From positions 164,218-228,217 of the forward strand of contig NZ_MUXT01000001.1 in the NCBI RefSeq assembly GCF_002014965.1: DNA of 64,000 nt. The letters run 5' to 3'. The position numbers and the translations under genes are program-made. This DNA comes from Moraxella canis. GTDB taxonomy: Bacteria; Pseudomonadota; Gammaproteobacteria; Pseudomonadales; Moraxellaceae. Shown here in pieces: positions 8,860 through 17,414 of the stretch; positions within the stretch are counted from its first letter, which is position 1, and each line of letters starts with the position of its first letter. Under the pieces are notes generated by a model. The model worked only from the letters and a program-made list of their open reading frames with translations, did no database searches and was not told the origin of the DNA.

Positions 8860-9714
8860 CTAATTCGACCTGCCCAAATGTGCGATCACAGCATCATATC
8901 CTATCTGATAATTGGGATAGCTTAGCCAGTCACCATCAATGTTTGCGATGATTCGCTTACCGCTAGGCGGCGCAGGGATGGGCGCTGGAGATGGGAGGTT
9001 TAGCCTTTTTGCGATATGGCTAAGCACCTCAAAGCTTGTGGCGGGCGTGTTATCTGTCGCAAGGTACAACGGCTTAGGACGATCACTGACCAAAATTTGA
9101 TACAAGCAATTCACCAAATCGCTATCCATGATGCGATTGGTATAATGATGGCGTGGGATGCCTTCTAGGTGAGCTCTGCGCGCCTGCTCAATGAGCCTTG
9201 TGCTATTTTTATGATAAATCCCACCGGCGCGTACGATGATGGCGCGATCACCAAACGTCTGCCAAAGCAGATCTTCAGCATCTTTTAATACTTGAGCGGT
9301 ATCGGTCGCAGGCTGTGCAGGCGTGGTCTCATCAACCCACTCGCCTTGATTTTTTTGACCATACACAGAGGTGGATGACACGAATAATACCTGCTCAAGC
9401 TTTTGGTGCCATTCGCACGACTGATTCGCCAAATCTACAATGTGCTGACACACCGCCAAATAGCTTTCTTGATAATCCAAAGCCGACGCTCGCCCTGTGC
9501 TCGATGGCGTGACAATGATGGCAAGATGAGTGATCTGTTTGACATCATCCAAAACCAAATCCCTGGCATCTTTTTGTAAAAAATAAATACGCTCAGCCAA
9601 AGCCCCGTACTCATGCAAGCTTCTGGCCACTGTTTTAACGGTATGAGAGTTTGCCAGGCTTTTCGCCAACGGCTTGCCAATACTGCCTTGACCGATAATT
9701 AAATAAGTTGCCAT
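8860..9714 (-). CDS. NAD-dependent epimerase/dehydratase family protein (extended SDR)
   Basis: This is a Rossmann-fold protein of 284 residues from the chosen start MATYLIIGQGSIGKPLA, where GQGSIG is the dinucleotide-binding glycine motif. It resembles the YeeZ-like atypical SDR proteins annotated as nucleoside-diphosphate-sugar epimerases: VSSTSVYGQ is the conserved strand and Tyr region, followed by VRAGGIYHKNSTRL. Substrate unknown. A longer in-frame start at 9756 would overlap the upstream gene by 41 bp. The ATG at 9714 follows that gene's TAA after a single base, so the two genes are translationally coupled. Confidence 0.8.
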   Translation of the reverse strand: MATYLIIGQGSIGKPLAKSLANSHTVKTVARSLHEYGALAERIYFLQKDARDLVLDDVKQITHLAIIVTPSSTGRASALDYQESYLAVCQHIVDLANQSCEWHQKLEQVLFVSSTSVYGQKNQGEWVDETTPAQPATDTAQVLKDAEDLLWQTFGDRAIIVRAGGIYHKNSTRLIEQARRAHLEGIPRHHYTNRIMDSDLVNCLYQILVSDRPKPLYLATDNTPATSFEVLSHIAKRLNLPSPAPIPAPPSGKRIIANIDGDWLSYPNYQIGYDAVIAHLGRSN

Positions 9715-9715
9715 C

Positions 9716-11563
9716 TTAAAAATACCTTTGCACCGACAGCATGGCTTGTGTCGCATAATCGCTGTTGAGTTTTTCGCGCTTGGCGGTCAGACGCACGGCA
9801 TGATAACGCGCGACATCTGCCTGCATACCGACACTCACAGCAGGCTGTAGATAGCCTGAGCGCATGCCTGGTGCGTCATCAGAATGATAATAATAAGGCA
9901 ATGATACCTCCACCAAGCCGCGCAACCGGTCTGTGGCATAATGTACACAGCCCAAATCAGCACCAAGCCCAATGCGATAGCCTTGATTGATCCGCCCTGC
10001 TTGGACACCCCCTCCTGCCAATGCATAGCAGGTGGTGTCAGCGATCTCGCCGCTGCCTGGACGCGGCTGACCAAAATTCCAAGCTTTGCCTTTTTTAATG
10101 TGTGCATCAAATACCAAGTGATCGTTATTGGCCTGATTTGACGCATCAATGACCTGCGTCAAGCCCACGCGAAGTGCTGAGGCTTGACCCACACCTTTTT
10201 TGGCAGTGGCGTTATTTTTGGCGGTATTTGCCGGATTCAGGCTTCGGGTTGAAAAGATGGTAAAATCTTTGATCTTAACCTTTTGATCATCAGCGATTAT
10301 CTCAAGTGACATCGCCTGCAGATCAAGCAAAGGACGCACTCCATGTGGATTATCCAGCCAGTCTTGATATGCGGTGTTTAATTGAATGCCGTAAACTGCG
10401 CGATCATCCAGCCGAGTATCCATCCCAGCACCGACACCGATACGATGCACTGGCATTGAGTGGATGGGATTATTACGGCTAGGGACGATATGAGCAATAT
10501 CAAAATCTTCGCCATTATTCAGTTTAGCTTGGCGGATGGTTGAATTTGAGGGGATAAATTTTTGGTCTGTCACCATGCCTGCCTCGCTCAAGATCGCTGC
10601 GATGCGCGAGGGAATGACGACATTGCCGACTTCCGCTTGCACACTGCCTTCAGGACGAACCACATCAATCAGTCTGACAATTTCGGTCGCGCAATTATCA
10701 TGGGTAAAAAAATACGGACGCTCCATATCTTTGACTTCCCAAATATGGCGGACAATTTGTGCTACTTCTTCGGGAGTAAGGTCTAAGCTAAATTGCCACA
10801 AATCTCGCTCATCTTTGACCAAATAATCATCTGCCTTTTTTTGATAAGGCATGATTTCCATCACACCCGGATAGCCGCCAGAGATGGATTTGAGCGTCGA
10901 GACGATGGCGCCATCAGGGCTGTTAGACTGTACGGTGTAATTGATCGCGGTGGCAGCTTGGTCTTCGTCTTGTCCATTATCAGCGCGCATCAGCACATGC
11001 GCAAAGGCAGACGCGATGTTATTGGGGTGCTCTTCAGCAAAAATCAGCGACAAACGCTTGGCATTCAGCGCATCAGCAAAGGCTTGAAAATCGCTGCACA
11101 TCGTCTCATCAATACCACTATCAATGCCGTGCGCCGCCAAAGCCTGACTTAAAAAATGTACGCGTGCAACAAAACGACAAATCGCATCGTCATCACCTTT
11201 TTGCATAGCAGAAAGTGTGGCGATAAGTTCAGCATGCGCATCTTGCCGCCCCTGATCAGATAAGAAAAACTTAGGATGATCAATACTGCTGACATCGCGC
11301 CTTGACGGCTGATCTTTGAATAGCAGCAGTCGTCGCCAGCCTACGGATTGACTGATGCTTTGTAAGGCTTGATCACTGAGTCCATAAGGTGTCATCGCCT
11401 GACTGGCTGCTGTGGCGGCTAACTCGTCTTGCATGCTTAGCGCTCTTGACTGGATTTGGGTGCCGTCAGTAATGGCATTGGCAGCATAAGTCGGCAAACT
11501 TATCACAAATGGCAGCGTAAAGATGCCCAAAGAGATGGCGCTAAATTTCGTGGCGTGCTTCAT
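9716..11563 (-). CDS. DUF4105 (Lnb N-terminal) domain periplasmic or outer-membrane protein
   Basis: This 615-residue exported protein has a signal peptide of about 28 residues ending AYA (FTLPFVISLPTYAANA). The middle contains the DUF4105/Lnb signature, with a conserved His (His189, SAFAHVLMRAD) followed by YFFTHDNCATEIVRLIDVVRPEG with Cys291. This is the His-then-Cys order of a circularly permuted papain-like fold, so a peptidase or acyltransferase role is possible. The C-terminal 180 residues alternate polar and hydrophobic residues and end in ...LSVQRYF, like an outer-membrane beta-barrel strand; that is inference. I prefer the ATG at 11563 (preceded by GGAAAA) over one at 11590. It forms an operon with the epimerase. 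Confidence 0.72.
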   Translation of the reverse strand: MKHATKFSAISLGIFTLPFVISLPTYAANAITDGTQIQSRALSMQDELAATAASQAMTPYGLSDQALQSISQSVGWRRLLLFKDQPSRRDVSSIDHPKFFLSDQGRQDAHAELIATLSAMQKGDDDAICRFVARVHFLSQALAAHGIDSGIDETMCSDFQAFADALNAKRLSLIFAEEHPNNIASAFAHVLMRADNGQDEDQAATAINYTVQSNSPDGAIVSTLKSISGGYPGVMEIMPYQKKADDYLVKDERDLWQFSLDLTPEEVAQIVRHIWEVKDMERPYFFTHDNCATEIVRLIDVVRPEGSVQAEVGNVVIPSRIAAILSEAGMVTDQKFIPSNSTIRQAKLNNGEDFDIAHIVPSRNNPIHSMPVHRIGVGAGMDTRLDDRAVYGIQLNTAYQDWLDNPHGVRPLLDLQAMSLEIIADDQKVKIKDFTIFSTRSLNPANTAKNNATAKKGVGQASALRVGLTQVIDASNQANNDHLVFDAHIKKGKAWNFGQPRPGSGEIADTTCYALAGGGVQAGRINQGYRIGLGADLGCVHYATDRLRGLVEVSLPYYYHSDDAPGMRSGYLQPAVSVGMQADVARYHAVRLTAKREKLNSDYATQAMLSVQRYF

Positions 11564-11647
11564 GGTATTTTCCAACAATCCAAATAACATGGCTCATTGT
11601 AGCACAGCTTAAGCTGAGTCATTGACTGTTTTTGGTGTGATAAACTG

Positions 11648-11656
11648 TGCTAAAAT
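11648..11656 (+). promoter_or_regulatory. Extended -10 promoter of ampD
   Basis: TGCTAAAAT fits an extended -10 element (TGn plus TAAAAT) 31 bp before the ampD ATG. No good -35 is seen at the proper distance. Confidence 0.45.
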
Positions 11657-11686
11657 GAGGGATTATCAGTCAAATCGGTATGTCTT

Positions 11687-12304
11687 ATGTGTTCAGCTTT
11701 TGTGATACAAGATGGCATCTTACAAGGTGCAACATTCATCAAATCTGAAAATTTCAATGCTCGCCCTGCCGATAAAACAGGCTTAATTACCGGCATCGTT
11801 ATCCATAATATCAGCCTGCCCCCGTCGCAGTTTGGACAAGTCAATGCCGATGGGCTGCATCATGTGAAGGCTTTTTTTCAAAATCAGCTAAACCCCGATG
11901 ACCATCCTTATTTTCAAGACATCCACACCCTAAAAGTCTCAGCGCATTTATTCATTGAACGCGGCGGCAGCGTCACACAGTTTGTCAATTTTAATGATCG
12001 CGCTTGGCATGCCGGCAGATCATGTTATTTGGGTCAGGCAGAGTGTAATGACTTTACCATTGGCATTGAGCTTGAAGGCTCAGATGATAAGGCTTTTGAG
12101 AAGGTTCAATATCAGGTGCTTAGCCAAATCATTGCTGCCATTTATCGCGCCTATCCTGCCACACGCCGTCATTTGATGGGGCACAGCGACATCGCACCAG
12201 GACGCAAAACCGATCCAGGCGCCTATTTTGATTGGCAAAAGCTGCGTGCTTTGGTCGCTCAAATGATGACTGATTCGCCCATTGAGTCAGCCAAAACTGC
12301 CTAA
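11687..12304 (+). CDS. ampD: 1,6-anhydro-N-acetylmuramyl-L-alanine amidase
   Basis: This 205-residue cytoplasmic amidase of the amidase_2 family cuts the amide between anhydro-MurNAc and L-Ala in recycled muropeptides. The zinc ligands are His40 (GIVIHNIS), His166 and Asp176 (GHSDIAPGRKTDPG), and the catalytic Glu128 is in IGIELEG. The substrate loop with WHAGRS (107-112) is also present. Length is typical for AmpD, with no signal peptide. In bacteria with an AmpR-AmpC circuit its loss raises beta-lactamase, but no ampR is visible here. It stands 5' of murJ, another peptidoglycan gene, with a 150-bp gap. Confidence 0.96.
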   Translation: MCSAFVIQDGILQGATFIKSENFNARPADKTGLITGIVIHNISLPPSQFGQVNADGLHHVKAFFQNQLNPDDHPYFQDIHTLKVSAHLFIERGGSVTQFVNFNDRAWHAGRSCYLGQAECNDFTIGIELEGSDDKAFEKVQYQVLSQIIAAIYRAYPATRRHLMGHSDIAPGRKTDPGAYFDWQKLRALVAQMMTDSPIESAKTA

Positions 12305-12454
12305 AAAAACTGCCTAAATTGATCAAGTCATGATCGCTTGACATGTTAGCTTACAAAATTTTTATAACTTTTATTGACAAAGTATCCAAGAAAACTGAGC
12401 AAATTACTAAAAAACCAAGTAAAATAATGCATTTTTTGGCAAGTGCGTACTACT

Positions 12455-14005
12455 ATGGCAAAATCTCGGCTTTTTCGCTCCACCATGATCGTCAGCTCGA
12501 TGACCATGCTCTCTCGCATTTTGGGCTTGGTCAGAGACATGGTTTTGATGGGCGTTTTTGGTGCGGGCGGGTTGATGGATGCGTTTTTGGTCGCCTTCAA
12601 GATTCCCAATTTTTTGCGTCGCTTATTTGCCGAAGGGGCGTTCTCTCAAGCTTTTGTTCCTGTATTGACCGAATACAAAGAAGCGCGCACCTTAAATGAA
12701 GTTCAGCTACTCATCAGCCGCGTCTCTGGCGTGCTATCCTTGGTGTTGCTTGTATTGACGGTTGTGGTCATCGTTTTGGCACCGCAAGTGGTGTATTTAT
12801 TTGCGCCAGGTTTCGCCGATGATCCTGAAAAATTTAACACCGCCGCTGAGCTTCTGCGCTTGACCTTTCCGTATTTATTATTCATCTCGATGACGGCGTT
12901 TTTTGGCAGTATTTTACAAAGTTATGGGCGGTTTGCCGCGCCTGCTTTTGCGCCTGTCTTGCTCAATTTATGCATGATTGGCGGCGCCTTGCTTGTCTCA
13001 CCGATGCTAGATAAGCCGATCATGGCACTTGGCTATGCGGTGGCGATCTCAGGCATATTACAGCTACTAATACAGCTGCCACAGCTTTGGCAACAAAAAC
13101 TGCTTGTGCCGCCCACAATGGGCTTTAAGGACGAAGGCGTCAGACGCATTTTAAAACTGATGCTGCCTGCGATTTTTGGTGTGTCAGTCACCCAAATCAA
13201 TCTGCTGTTAAGCACTGTCTTTGCATCGCTGATGGTGGCAGGCTCAGTATCATGGATGTACGCTGCTGAGCGCCTAAGCGAGCTGCCACTTGGACTGATT
13301 GGCGTAGCGATTGGTACGGTGATTTTACCAAGCTTATCTTCTAGCCGTGCCAAATCTGATGACGCCACTTTTCGCCAGACACTTGATTGGGCGGCGCGCC
13401 TGATCATCGTCATCGGATTGCCAGCCAGTCTTGCGATGTTTGTCTTGTCGGATGTCTTGATGGATGCTTTGTTTGTGCGTGGTCAATTCACCTATCAAGA
13501 CGCTCTGATGAGCGGCATCGCCCTAAAGTCGCTGTCAGGCGGGATTTTAGGATTTATGCTGATCAAAATATTTGCGCCAGCTTTTTTTGCTGGTCAAGAT
13601 ACCAAAACGCCTGTCAAAATTGGCATCATCTCCGTATTTGCCAATATGATTTTTAGCGTCGTGTTCATTGGGCTATTTTATGTGGCGCAGCTGCCTTTGC
13701 ATGGCGGCTTGGCTTTGGCGACGACGGCTGCAAGTTTTGTGAATGCTGGGCTGCTTTATGCCATCTTACACCGTAAAGGCATCTACCGCTTTGGCGCTCA
13801 CTGGAAAAAGATGATGATCCAATTTGCCACCGCCAGCATTGCCATGATCATTGCACTTTATGCCATCTTGCCCTACTATCCACTTGATGGCGGTCAATGG
13901 CTAAAAGTTTTGATTTTATTGGGCATATGCGCCTTGGGTGCAGCGGTGTATGGCGTAGTACTGCTTGCCACAGGGTTTCGTCCGAGTCAGCTGCGCCATG
14001 GTTGA
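12455..14005 (+). CDS. murJ: Lipid II flippase MurJ (MviN)
   Basis: This 516-residue polytopic inner-membrane protein of the MOP superfamily translocates lipid-linked peptidoglycan precursors to the periplasm. The N-terminus MAKSRLFRSTMIVSSMTMLSRILGLVRDM is diagnostic, including the conserved SRILGLVRD with its essential arginine near residue 24. Also characteristic are FLVAFKIPNFLRRLFAEGAFSQAFVPV near 45-71 and the DTKTPVKIG segment. About 14 membrane helices are visible. A GTG at 12443 would add four residues (MRTT), but the ATG at 12455 gives the family N-terminus. Confidence 0.97.
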   Translation: MAKSRLFRSTMIVSSMTMLSRILGLVRDMVLMGVFGAGGLMDAFLVAFKIPNFLRRLFAEGAFSQAFVPVLTEYKEARTLNEVQLLISRVSGVLSLVLLVLTVVVIVLAPQVVYLFAPGFADDPEKFNTAAELLRLTFPYLLFISMTAFFGSILQSYGRFAAPAFAPVLLNLCMIGGALLVSPMLDKPIMALGYAVAISGILQLLIQLPQLWQQKLLVPPTMGFKDEGVRRILKLMLPAIFGVSVTQINLLLSTVFASLMVAGSVSWMYAAERLSELPLGLIGVAIGTVILPSLSSSRAKSDDATFRQTLDWAARLIIVIGLPASLAMFVLSDVLMDALFVRGQFTYQDALMSGIALKSLSGGILGFMLIKIFAPAFFAGQDTKTPVKIGIISVFANMIFSVVFIGLFYVAQLPLHGGLALATTAASFVNAGLLYAILHRKGIYRFGAHWKKMMIQFATASIAMIIALYAILPYYPLDGGQWLKVLILLGICALGAAVYGVVLLATGFRPSQLRHG

Positions 14006-14112
14006 ATTGGGTTTATTAAGCCTTTAGGCGTTATTGACACAAGCGATACAAAGCGCACACAAAAATTACTTGTAACTTTTCATAATCACCGTAAAATACT
14101 AATTATAGTATG

Positions 14113-14194
14113 AAATGCTCAAAGATCGCCGACTAGGCTTGATTATTTATGATAATTATTCAGTGTCAGGCGGTCAGATTGATCTTTAGCATTT
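14113..14194. repeat. Imperfect 82-bp inverted repeat upstream of the DUF697-like gene
   Basis: The left arm AAATGCTCAAAGATC (14113-14127) and right arm GATCTTTAGCATTT (14181-14194) pair apart from one bulged base. The interior adds a possible CGCC/GGCG pairing and an AT-rich centre. It may fold in the 5' leader RNA or be a small non-autonomous repeat. Nothing codes here. Confidence 0.5.
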
Positions 14195-14281
14195 TTATGA
14201 ATTATTTACTGTGATTAATGGTTGCAGATGATAATTTAATCAGTACATTTAATTAAATTTAATTGAAAAAAGGAAATAATT

Positions 14282-14785
14282 ATGCCAACTTCTGTCAGTC
14301 AGCCTACTGCCACTCGCATTGACCCTAGCCTAAATCTTGAACAAATCCGCGCCGAATGCCAAGCTATGGTCAAGTCTCGCGCCAAAATCTCAGCAGGCGT
14401 GGCGGTGATTCCTTTGCCATTTTTAGATGTGGCTGTCGACGTGGCGATGTTGACCAAGCTATTGCCTGAGATTACTGCACGCTTTGGCTTAAAAGACAAA
14501 GCTAATCTGGATGCCTCAACCGAAGAAGCACGCAAACAAAACATCAAAGATCGCATTATTGCTGTCGGTGGCTTAGTGGCGGCGCGCGGCGTTGTGAATA
14601 AGACGGTTCAAGGCTTTGGCGGACGCTTTATCGGCAAGCAAGTCAGTAAGTTTATCCCATTGGGCGGCTCAATGGTTGCAGCGACTTTGGGCTATATGAT
14701 TTTTAAGAAAATTGCTTTTGATCATATCGAAGAGTGCTATAAAATTGCCAAACAATCTCAGCGTCAAAGCGTTTCTAATCACTAA
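14282..14785 (+). CDS. DUF697-like small membrane-associated protein
   Basis: This is a 167-residue protein of unknown function. It resembles the DUF697 / YcjF C-terminal region: a helix that starts LNLEQIRAECQAMVKSRAKISAGVAVIPLP, a short hydrophobic stretch (FLDVAVDVAMLTKLLPEITARFGL), then two Gly/Ala-rich segments around 99-115 and 128-146 (GGSMVAATLGYMIFKKIA) that could insert in the membrane. The ribosome site is good (AAAAAAGGAAATAATT before the ATG). It is monocistronic, with a terminator downstream. In other bacteria such domains sit behind GTPases; no GTPase is adjacent here. Function cannot be assigned. Confidence 0.7.
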   Translation: MPTSVSQPTATRIDPSLNLEQIRAECQAMVKSRAKISAGVAVIPLPFLDVAVDVAMLTKLLPEITARFGLKDKANLDASTEEARKQNIKDRIIAVGGLVAARGVVNKTVQGFGGRFIGKQVSKFIPLGGSMVAATLGYMIFKKIAFDHIEECYKIAKQSQRQSVSNH

Positions 14786-14833
14786 AATCAGCCATGAAGA
14801 GCTTTAAAATTTGATTCTTTGAGCGAACTTAAA

Positions 14834-14877
14834 CCCTGAGCGATTTTCATTTGCGATTGCTCAGGGCTTTTGCGATT
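14834..14877 (+). terminator. Terminator after the DUF697-like gene
   Basis: The stem CCCTGAGC (14834-14841) / GCTCAGGG (14859-14866) has a 17-nt loop that can pair further. It is followed by TTTT and then TTTTT. Confidence 0.7.
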
Positions 14878-14925
14878 TTTAGGCATCTTTTTTCACTTTT
14901 GGCATAATAAATGCATGACTTTTAT

Positions 14926-14954
14926 TTGAGAAAATTTCACAAACAAGCTAAAAT
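14926..14954 (+). promoter_or_regulatory. Sigma70-type promoter of fdxA
   Basis: TTGAGA and TAAAAT are spaced by 17 bp, predicting a start near 14961 and an 80-nt leader. The leader holds a small hairpin, TGGGC-ATCT-GCCCA. Confidence 0.7.
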
Positions 14955-15041
14955 AGCACAGGTTTTGGGCATCTGCCCATTTTGACTTTTTCATTGACGG
15001 GTAATTACTCCCCCGCCCCAGCCAATCGCTAAGGTAAGAAC

Positions 15042-15365
15042 ATGACTTTTGTTGTAACTGATAACTGTATCCGCTGTAAATACACCGACTGTGTTGAAGT
15101 TTGCCCTGTTGATTGTTTTTATGAGGGTCCCAACTTTTTGGTCATCAATCCTGATGAGTGTATCGATTGCGCCTTATGCGAGCCTGAATGCCCTGCCAAC
15201 GCCATTTTCTCTGAAGACGAGATTCCAGCAGGTCAAGAAGAGTTCTTGAAGCTGAACGAAGAGCTGTCTGCGGTTTGGCCAAATATCACTGAGAAAAAAG
15301 ACGCCCTACCCGATTACGAAAAATGGGATGGCGTTGAAGGTAAGATTCAGTATTTAGAGCGCTAA
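15042..15365 (+). CDS. fdxA: Seven-iron ferredoxin FdxA
   Basis: This 107-residue cytoplasmic electron carrier is of the Azotobacter ferredoxin I type. Cysteines C9, C12, C17, C21 and C25 and the second group C40, C43, C46, C50 ([12 protein letters not shown]) fit one 3Fe-4S and one 4Fe-4S cluster, with swapped fourth ligands. The C-terminal extension after residue 60 ([23 protein letters not shown]) is normal for the family. The ribosome site AAGGTAAGAAC precedes the ATG. It is a single-gene unit between its own promoter and terminator. The partner enzyme is not indicated by neighbours. Confidence 0.96.
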   Translation: MTFVVTDNCIRCKYTDCVEVCPVDCFYEGPNFLVINPDECIDCALCEPECPANAIFSEDEIPAGQEEFLKLNEELSAVWPNITEKKDALPDYEKWDGVEGKIQYLER

Positions 15366-15372
15366 TTCACCT

Positions 15373-15402
15373 AACACTCATGCCTAAAACATGGGTGTTT
15401 TT
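15373..15402 (+). terminator. Terminator after fdxA
   Basis: The arms AACACTCATG / CATGGGTGTT (one G-T pair) have a 7-nt loop and end in TTTTTA. It overlaps an upstream GTG that could extend the next gene, which argues for that gene's start at 15418. Confidence 0.75.
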
Positions 15403-15417
15403 ATTTTCGGTGATTTG

Positions 15418-15927
15418 ATGAAGCCATTCAAATTATTACGCACAACCCTTGGCTATTTGCTGATTTTTATTATCCTATATACCGCAGTCAATGCGTGGCG
15501 AGCACCTGATGTGCCCAGCTCTGATCATCTGCACCTCAATGCTACTTTTATTGAGCAAAATCAGACTGTGGATGTGATGACACAAAGTTTTGATACGCCA
15601 GTTTTGGTATATTTTTGGGGGACGTGGTGCGGTATTTGTAGCCTGACCAGCCCAAGCATCCAAGCGCTCAAGGATGAAGGATATGCTGTCATTTCTGTTG
15701 CCATCTCATCAGGCAGTGATCAGACGATCAAGCAGTATATGCATGCTAAGGGCTATGATTTTGCCACGATGAATGATGATGACGGCAAGATCTTTAAAAG
15801 GTGGCAAGGTCAAGTAACGCCTTCATTTGTCATTATCAGCCAAGGTAAGCCTGTGCAGCGGTTTACAGGCATCGCACCACTTTGGTCACTCAAGCTAAGA
15901 ATGCTTTGGGCTCGTGTTCAACAATAA
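15418..15927 (+). CDS. Membrane-anchored thioredoxin-like protein disulfide oxidoreductase (ScsD/TlpA type)
   Basis: From the ATG at 15418 the protein has 169 residues: an N-terminal membrane anchor (about 8-25, LRTTLGYLLIFIILYTAVNAW), then a periplasmic thioredoxin fold. The redox pair is CGIC at 71-74 in FWGTWCGICSLTSPS, and the cis-proline is Pro135 (VTPSF). It most resembles ScsD/TlpA-like reductases that deal with protein thiols or copper-linked stress; the client is unknown. It follows the fdxA terminator by 15 bp and converges on the MFS transporter, with a shared terminator between. Confidence 0.88.
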   Translation: MKPFKLLRTTLGYLLIFIILYTAVNAWRAPDVPSSDHLHLNATFIEQNQTVDVMTQSFDTPVLVYFWGTWCGICSLTSPSIQALKDEGYAVISVAISSGSDQTIKQYMHAKGYDFATMNDDDGKIFKRWQGQVTPSFVIISQGKPVQRFTGIAPLWSLKLRMLWARVQQ

Positions 15928-15953
15928 AATCCCCAAAACACTTAAAAAGACAT

Positions 15954-15990
15954 AAAAAACACCCCAAAATCGATCTTTGGAGTGTTTTTT
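15954..15990. terminator. Bidirectional terminator
   Basis: AAAAAACAC pairs with GTGTTTTTT, extended by CCAAA / TTTGG across one mismatch. It lies between two convergent genes and carries T-runs on both strands. Confidence 0.8.
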
Positions 15991-16001
15991 GGACGATCTG
16001 A

Positions 16002-17351
16002 TTAAGCGCGTTTTAGGACCGCCATCGCCAAGGTAGCGATCAAAGCAGGAATACCGATTGCCAAGAAGTTGTACGCATGAGGCAAATTCATCGCTAATAG
16101 CATACCTGTGAGAATCGGACCGACAATGGCACCGATGCGGCTCACCGCTGAAGCACACCCAATCCCTGTCGTGCGAATATTAAGCGGATAAAACTGCGCC
16201 AAGTAGCTATATAACAAAATGGAAGTACCGATCGTCGTCGCGCCTGCCACAGCCACCAGCGAGTATAGAATGATCGGAGGTGAGTTGATCGCCAATGCTG
16301 AGATAGAAAGCGCAGCCAAGGCACACATGGTCACGATGACAGGTTTTAAGTGGAATTTATCAGCCAAAATACCACCGCCAATTGCGCCGATCATCGCGCC
16401 GACATTCAAAGCAAACAAGAACAAAATACTTGCGCCCAATGAATAGCCTGCCGATAGCATCAGTTTTGGTAGCCAGCTTGACAAAGTATAAGTCATGAGC
16501 AAGCACATAAAAAACGCAATCCAAAACATGAATGTTCCAAACGCACGACCTTCAGTGAATAGCATTTTGAATGATGACTGACTGCCCGATCCTTTGGTGA
16601 CAGGTGCAGCTTCATTTAGAACAAGCTGAGTGTTGTCCGTGATCGGTACATTGGGTGCCAGCTTTTTCACGATATGGCGTGCTCTGCCCATTTGGTTATC
16701 TTTGACCAAGTAAGTTAGCGACTCTGGCAAATATCTCCAAATGATCGGAAAGCCCACCAGCGGAATCCCTGCCAGATAAAACATGATCTCCCAGCCATAG
16801 TCCTTGACCAAAAAAGAGCCTAATAATGCCGAGATAATACCGCCAACAGCATAGCCACTGAACATGATCGAAACCATGGTGGCACGCGATTTTTTGGGAG
16901 CGTACTCTGAGGTCAAGGCGACCAAGTTTGGCATCACACCGCCAATGCCTAAGCCTGCCAAAAATCTTAAAATCGCAAACTCAGTCGGTGACGGTGCAAA
17001 TGCACCCAAAAAAGTAAATCCACTAAAAAATGCCGTACAGGTCATGATGACTTTTTTGCGTCCGATGCGGTCAGCCAAAGTACCAAAGAACATCGCACCA
17101 AACATCATCCCTGCCAATGCCGAACTTGCCAGCATACCTGCTTCAGTGGGGGTGAGCGACCACTGCTCCATCAATAATGGCAACGCCACCCCATAGATCA
17201 CCAAATCATAACCATCAAAAATAATGACCAATAAACACCAAAACAGCACTTGCCAATGAAATGGCTTAAACGTTGCGTTATCAATCACGTCATTGACATT
17301 AACCGTGTCCGCGTGATCGACCTCTTGCGCCTGATAACTGACATTCGTCAT
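16002..17351 (-). CDS. MFS transporter, aromatic acid:H+ symporter (AAHS) family
   Basis: This 449-residue major facilitator has 12 helices. The N-half motif DGYDLVIYGVALPLL is typical of the AAHS family (PcaK, BenK, MhpT), whose helix-1 Asp residues bind the aromatic acid. The MFS loop motif GTLADRIGRKKV and the family motif GLGIGGVMPNLVALTSEYAPKKSRA are also seen. The likely role is uptake of benzoate- or hydroxybenzoate-like acids; the substrate is not fixed. The start at 17351 is chosen because AAGGAG lies 8 bp upstream; an ATG two codons earlier is too close to it. No aromatic-degradation genes are in view. It follows the thioesterase gene by 63 bp. Confidence 0.88.
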   Translation of the reverse strand: MTNVSYQAQEVDHADTVNVNDVIDNATFKPFHWQVLFWCLLVIIFDGYDLVIYGVALPLLMEQWSLTPTEAGMLASSALAGMMFGAMFFGTLADRIGRKKVIMTCTAFFSGFTFLGAFAPSPTEFAILRFLAGLGIGGVMPNLVALTSEYAPKKSRATMVSIMFSGYAVGGIISALLGSFLVKDYGWEIMFYLAGIPLVGFPIIWRYLPESLTYLVKDNQMGRARHIVKKLAPNVPITDNTQLVLNEAAPVTKGSGSQSSFKMLFTEGRAFGTFMFWIAFFMCLLMTYTLSSWLPKLMLSAGYSLGASILFLFALNVGAMIGAIGGGILADKFHLKPVIVTMCALAALSISALAINSPPIILYSLVAVAGATTIGTSILLYSYLAQFYPLNIRTTGIGCASAVSRIGAIVGPILTGMLLAMNLPHAYNFLAIGIPALIATLAMAVLKRA

Positions 17352-17414
17352 ACACATCTCTCCTTGTCCATGTGACGATTTTCCATAAATAAATGCGTCA
17401 GGCAATTTGGCGAT

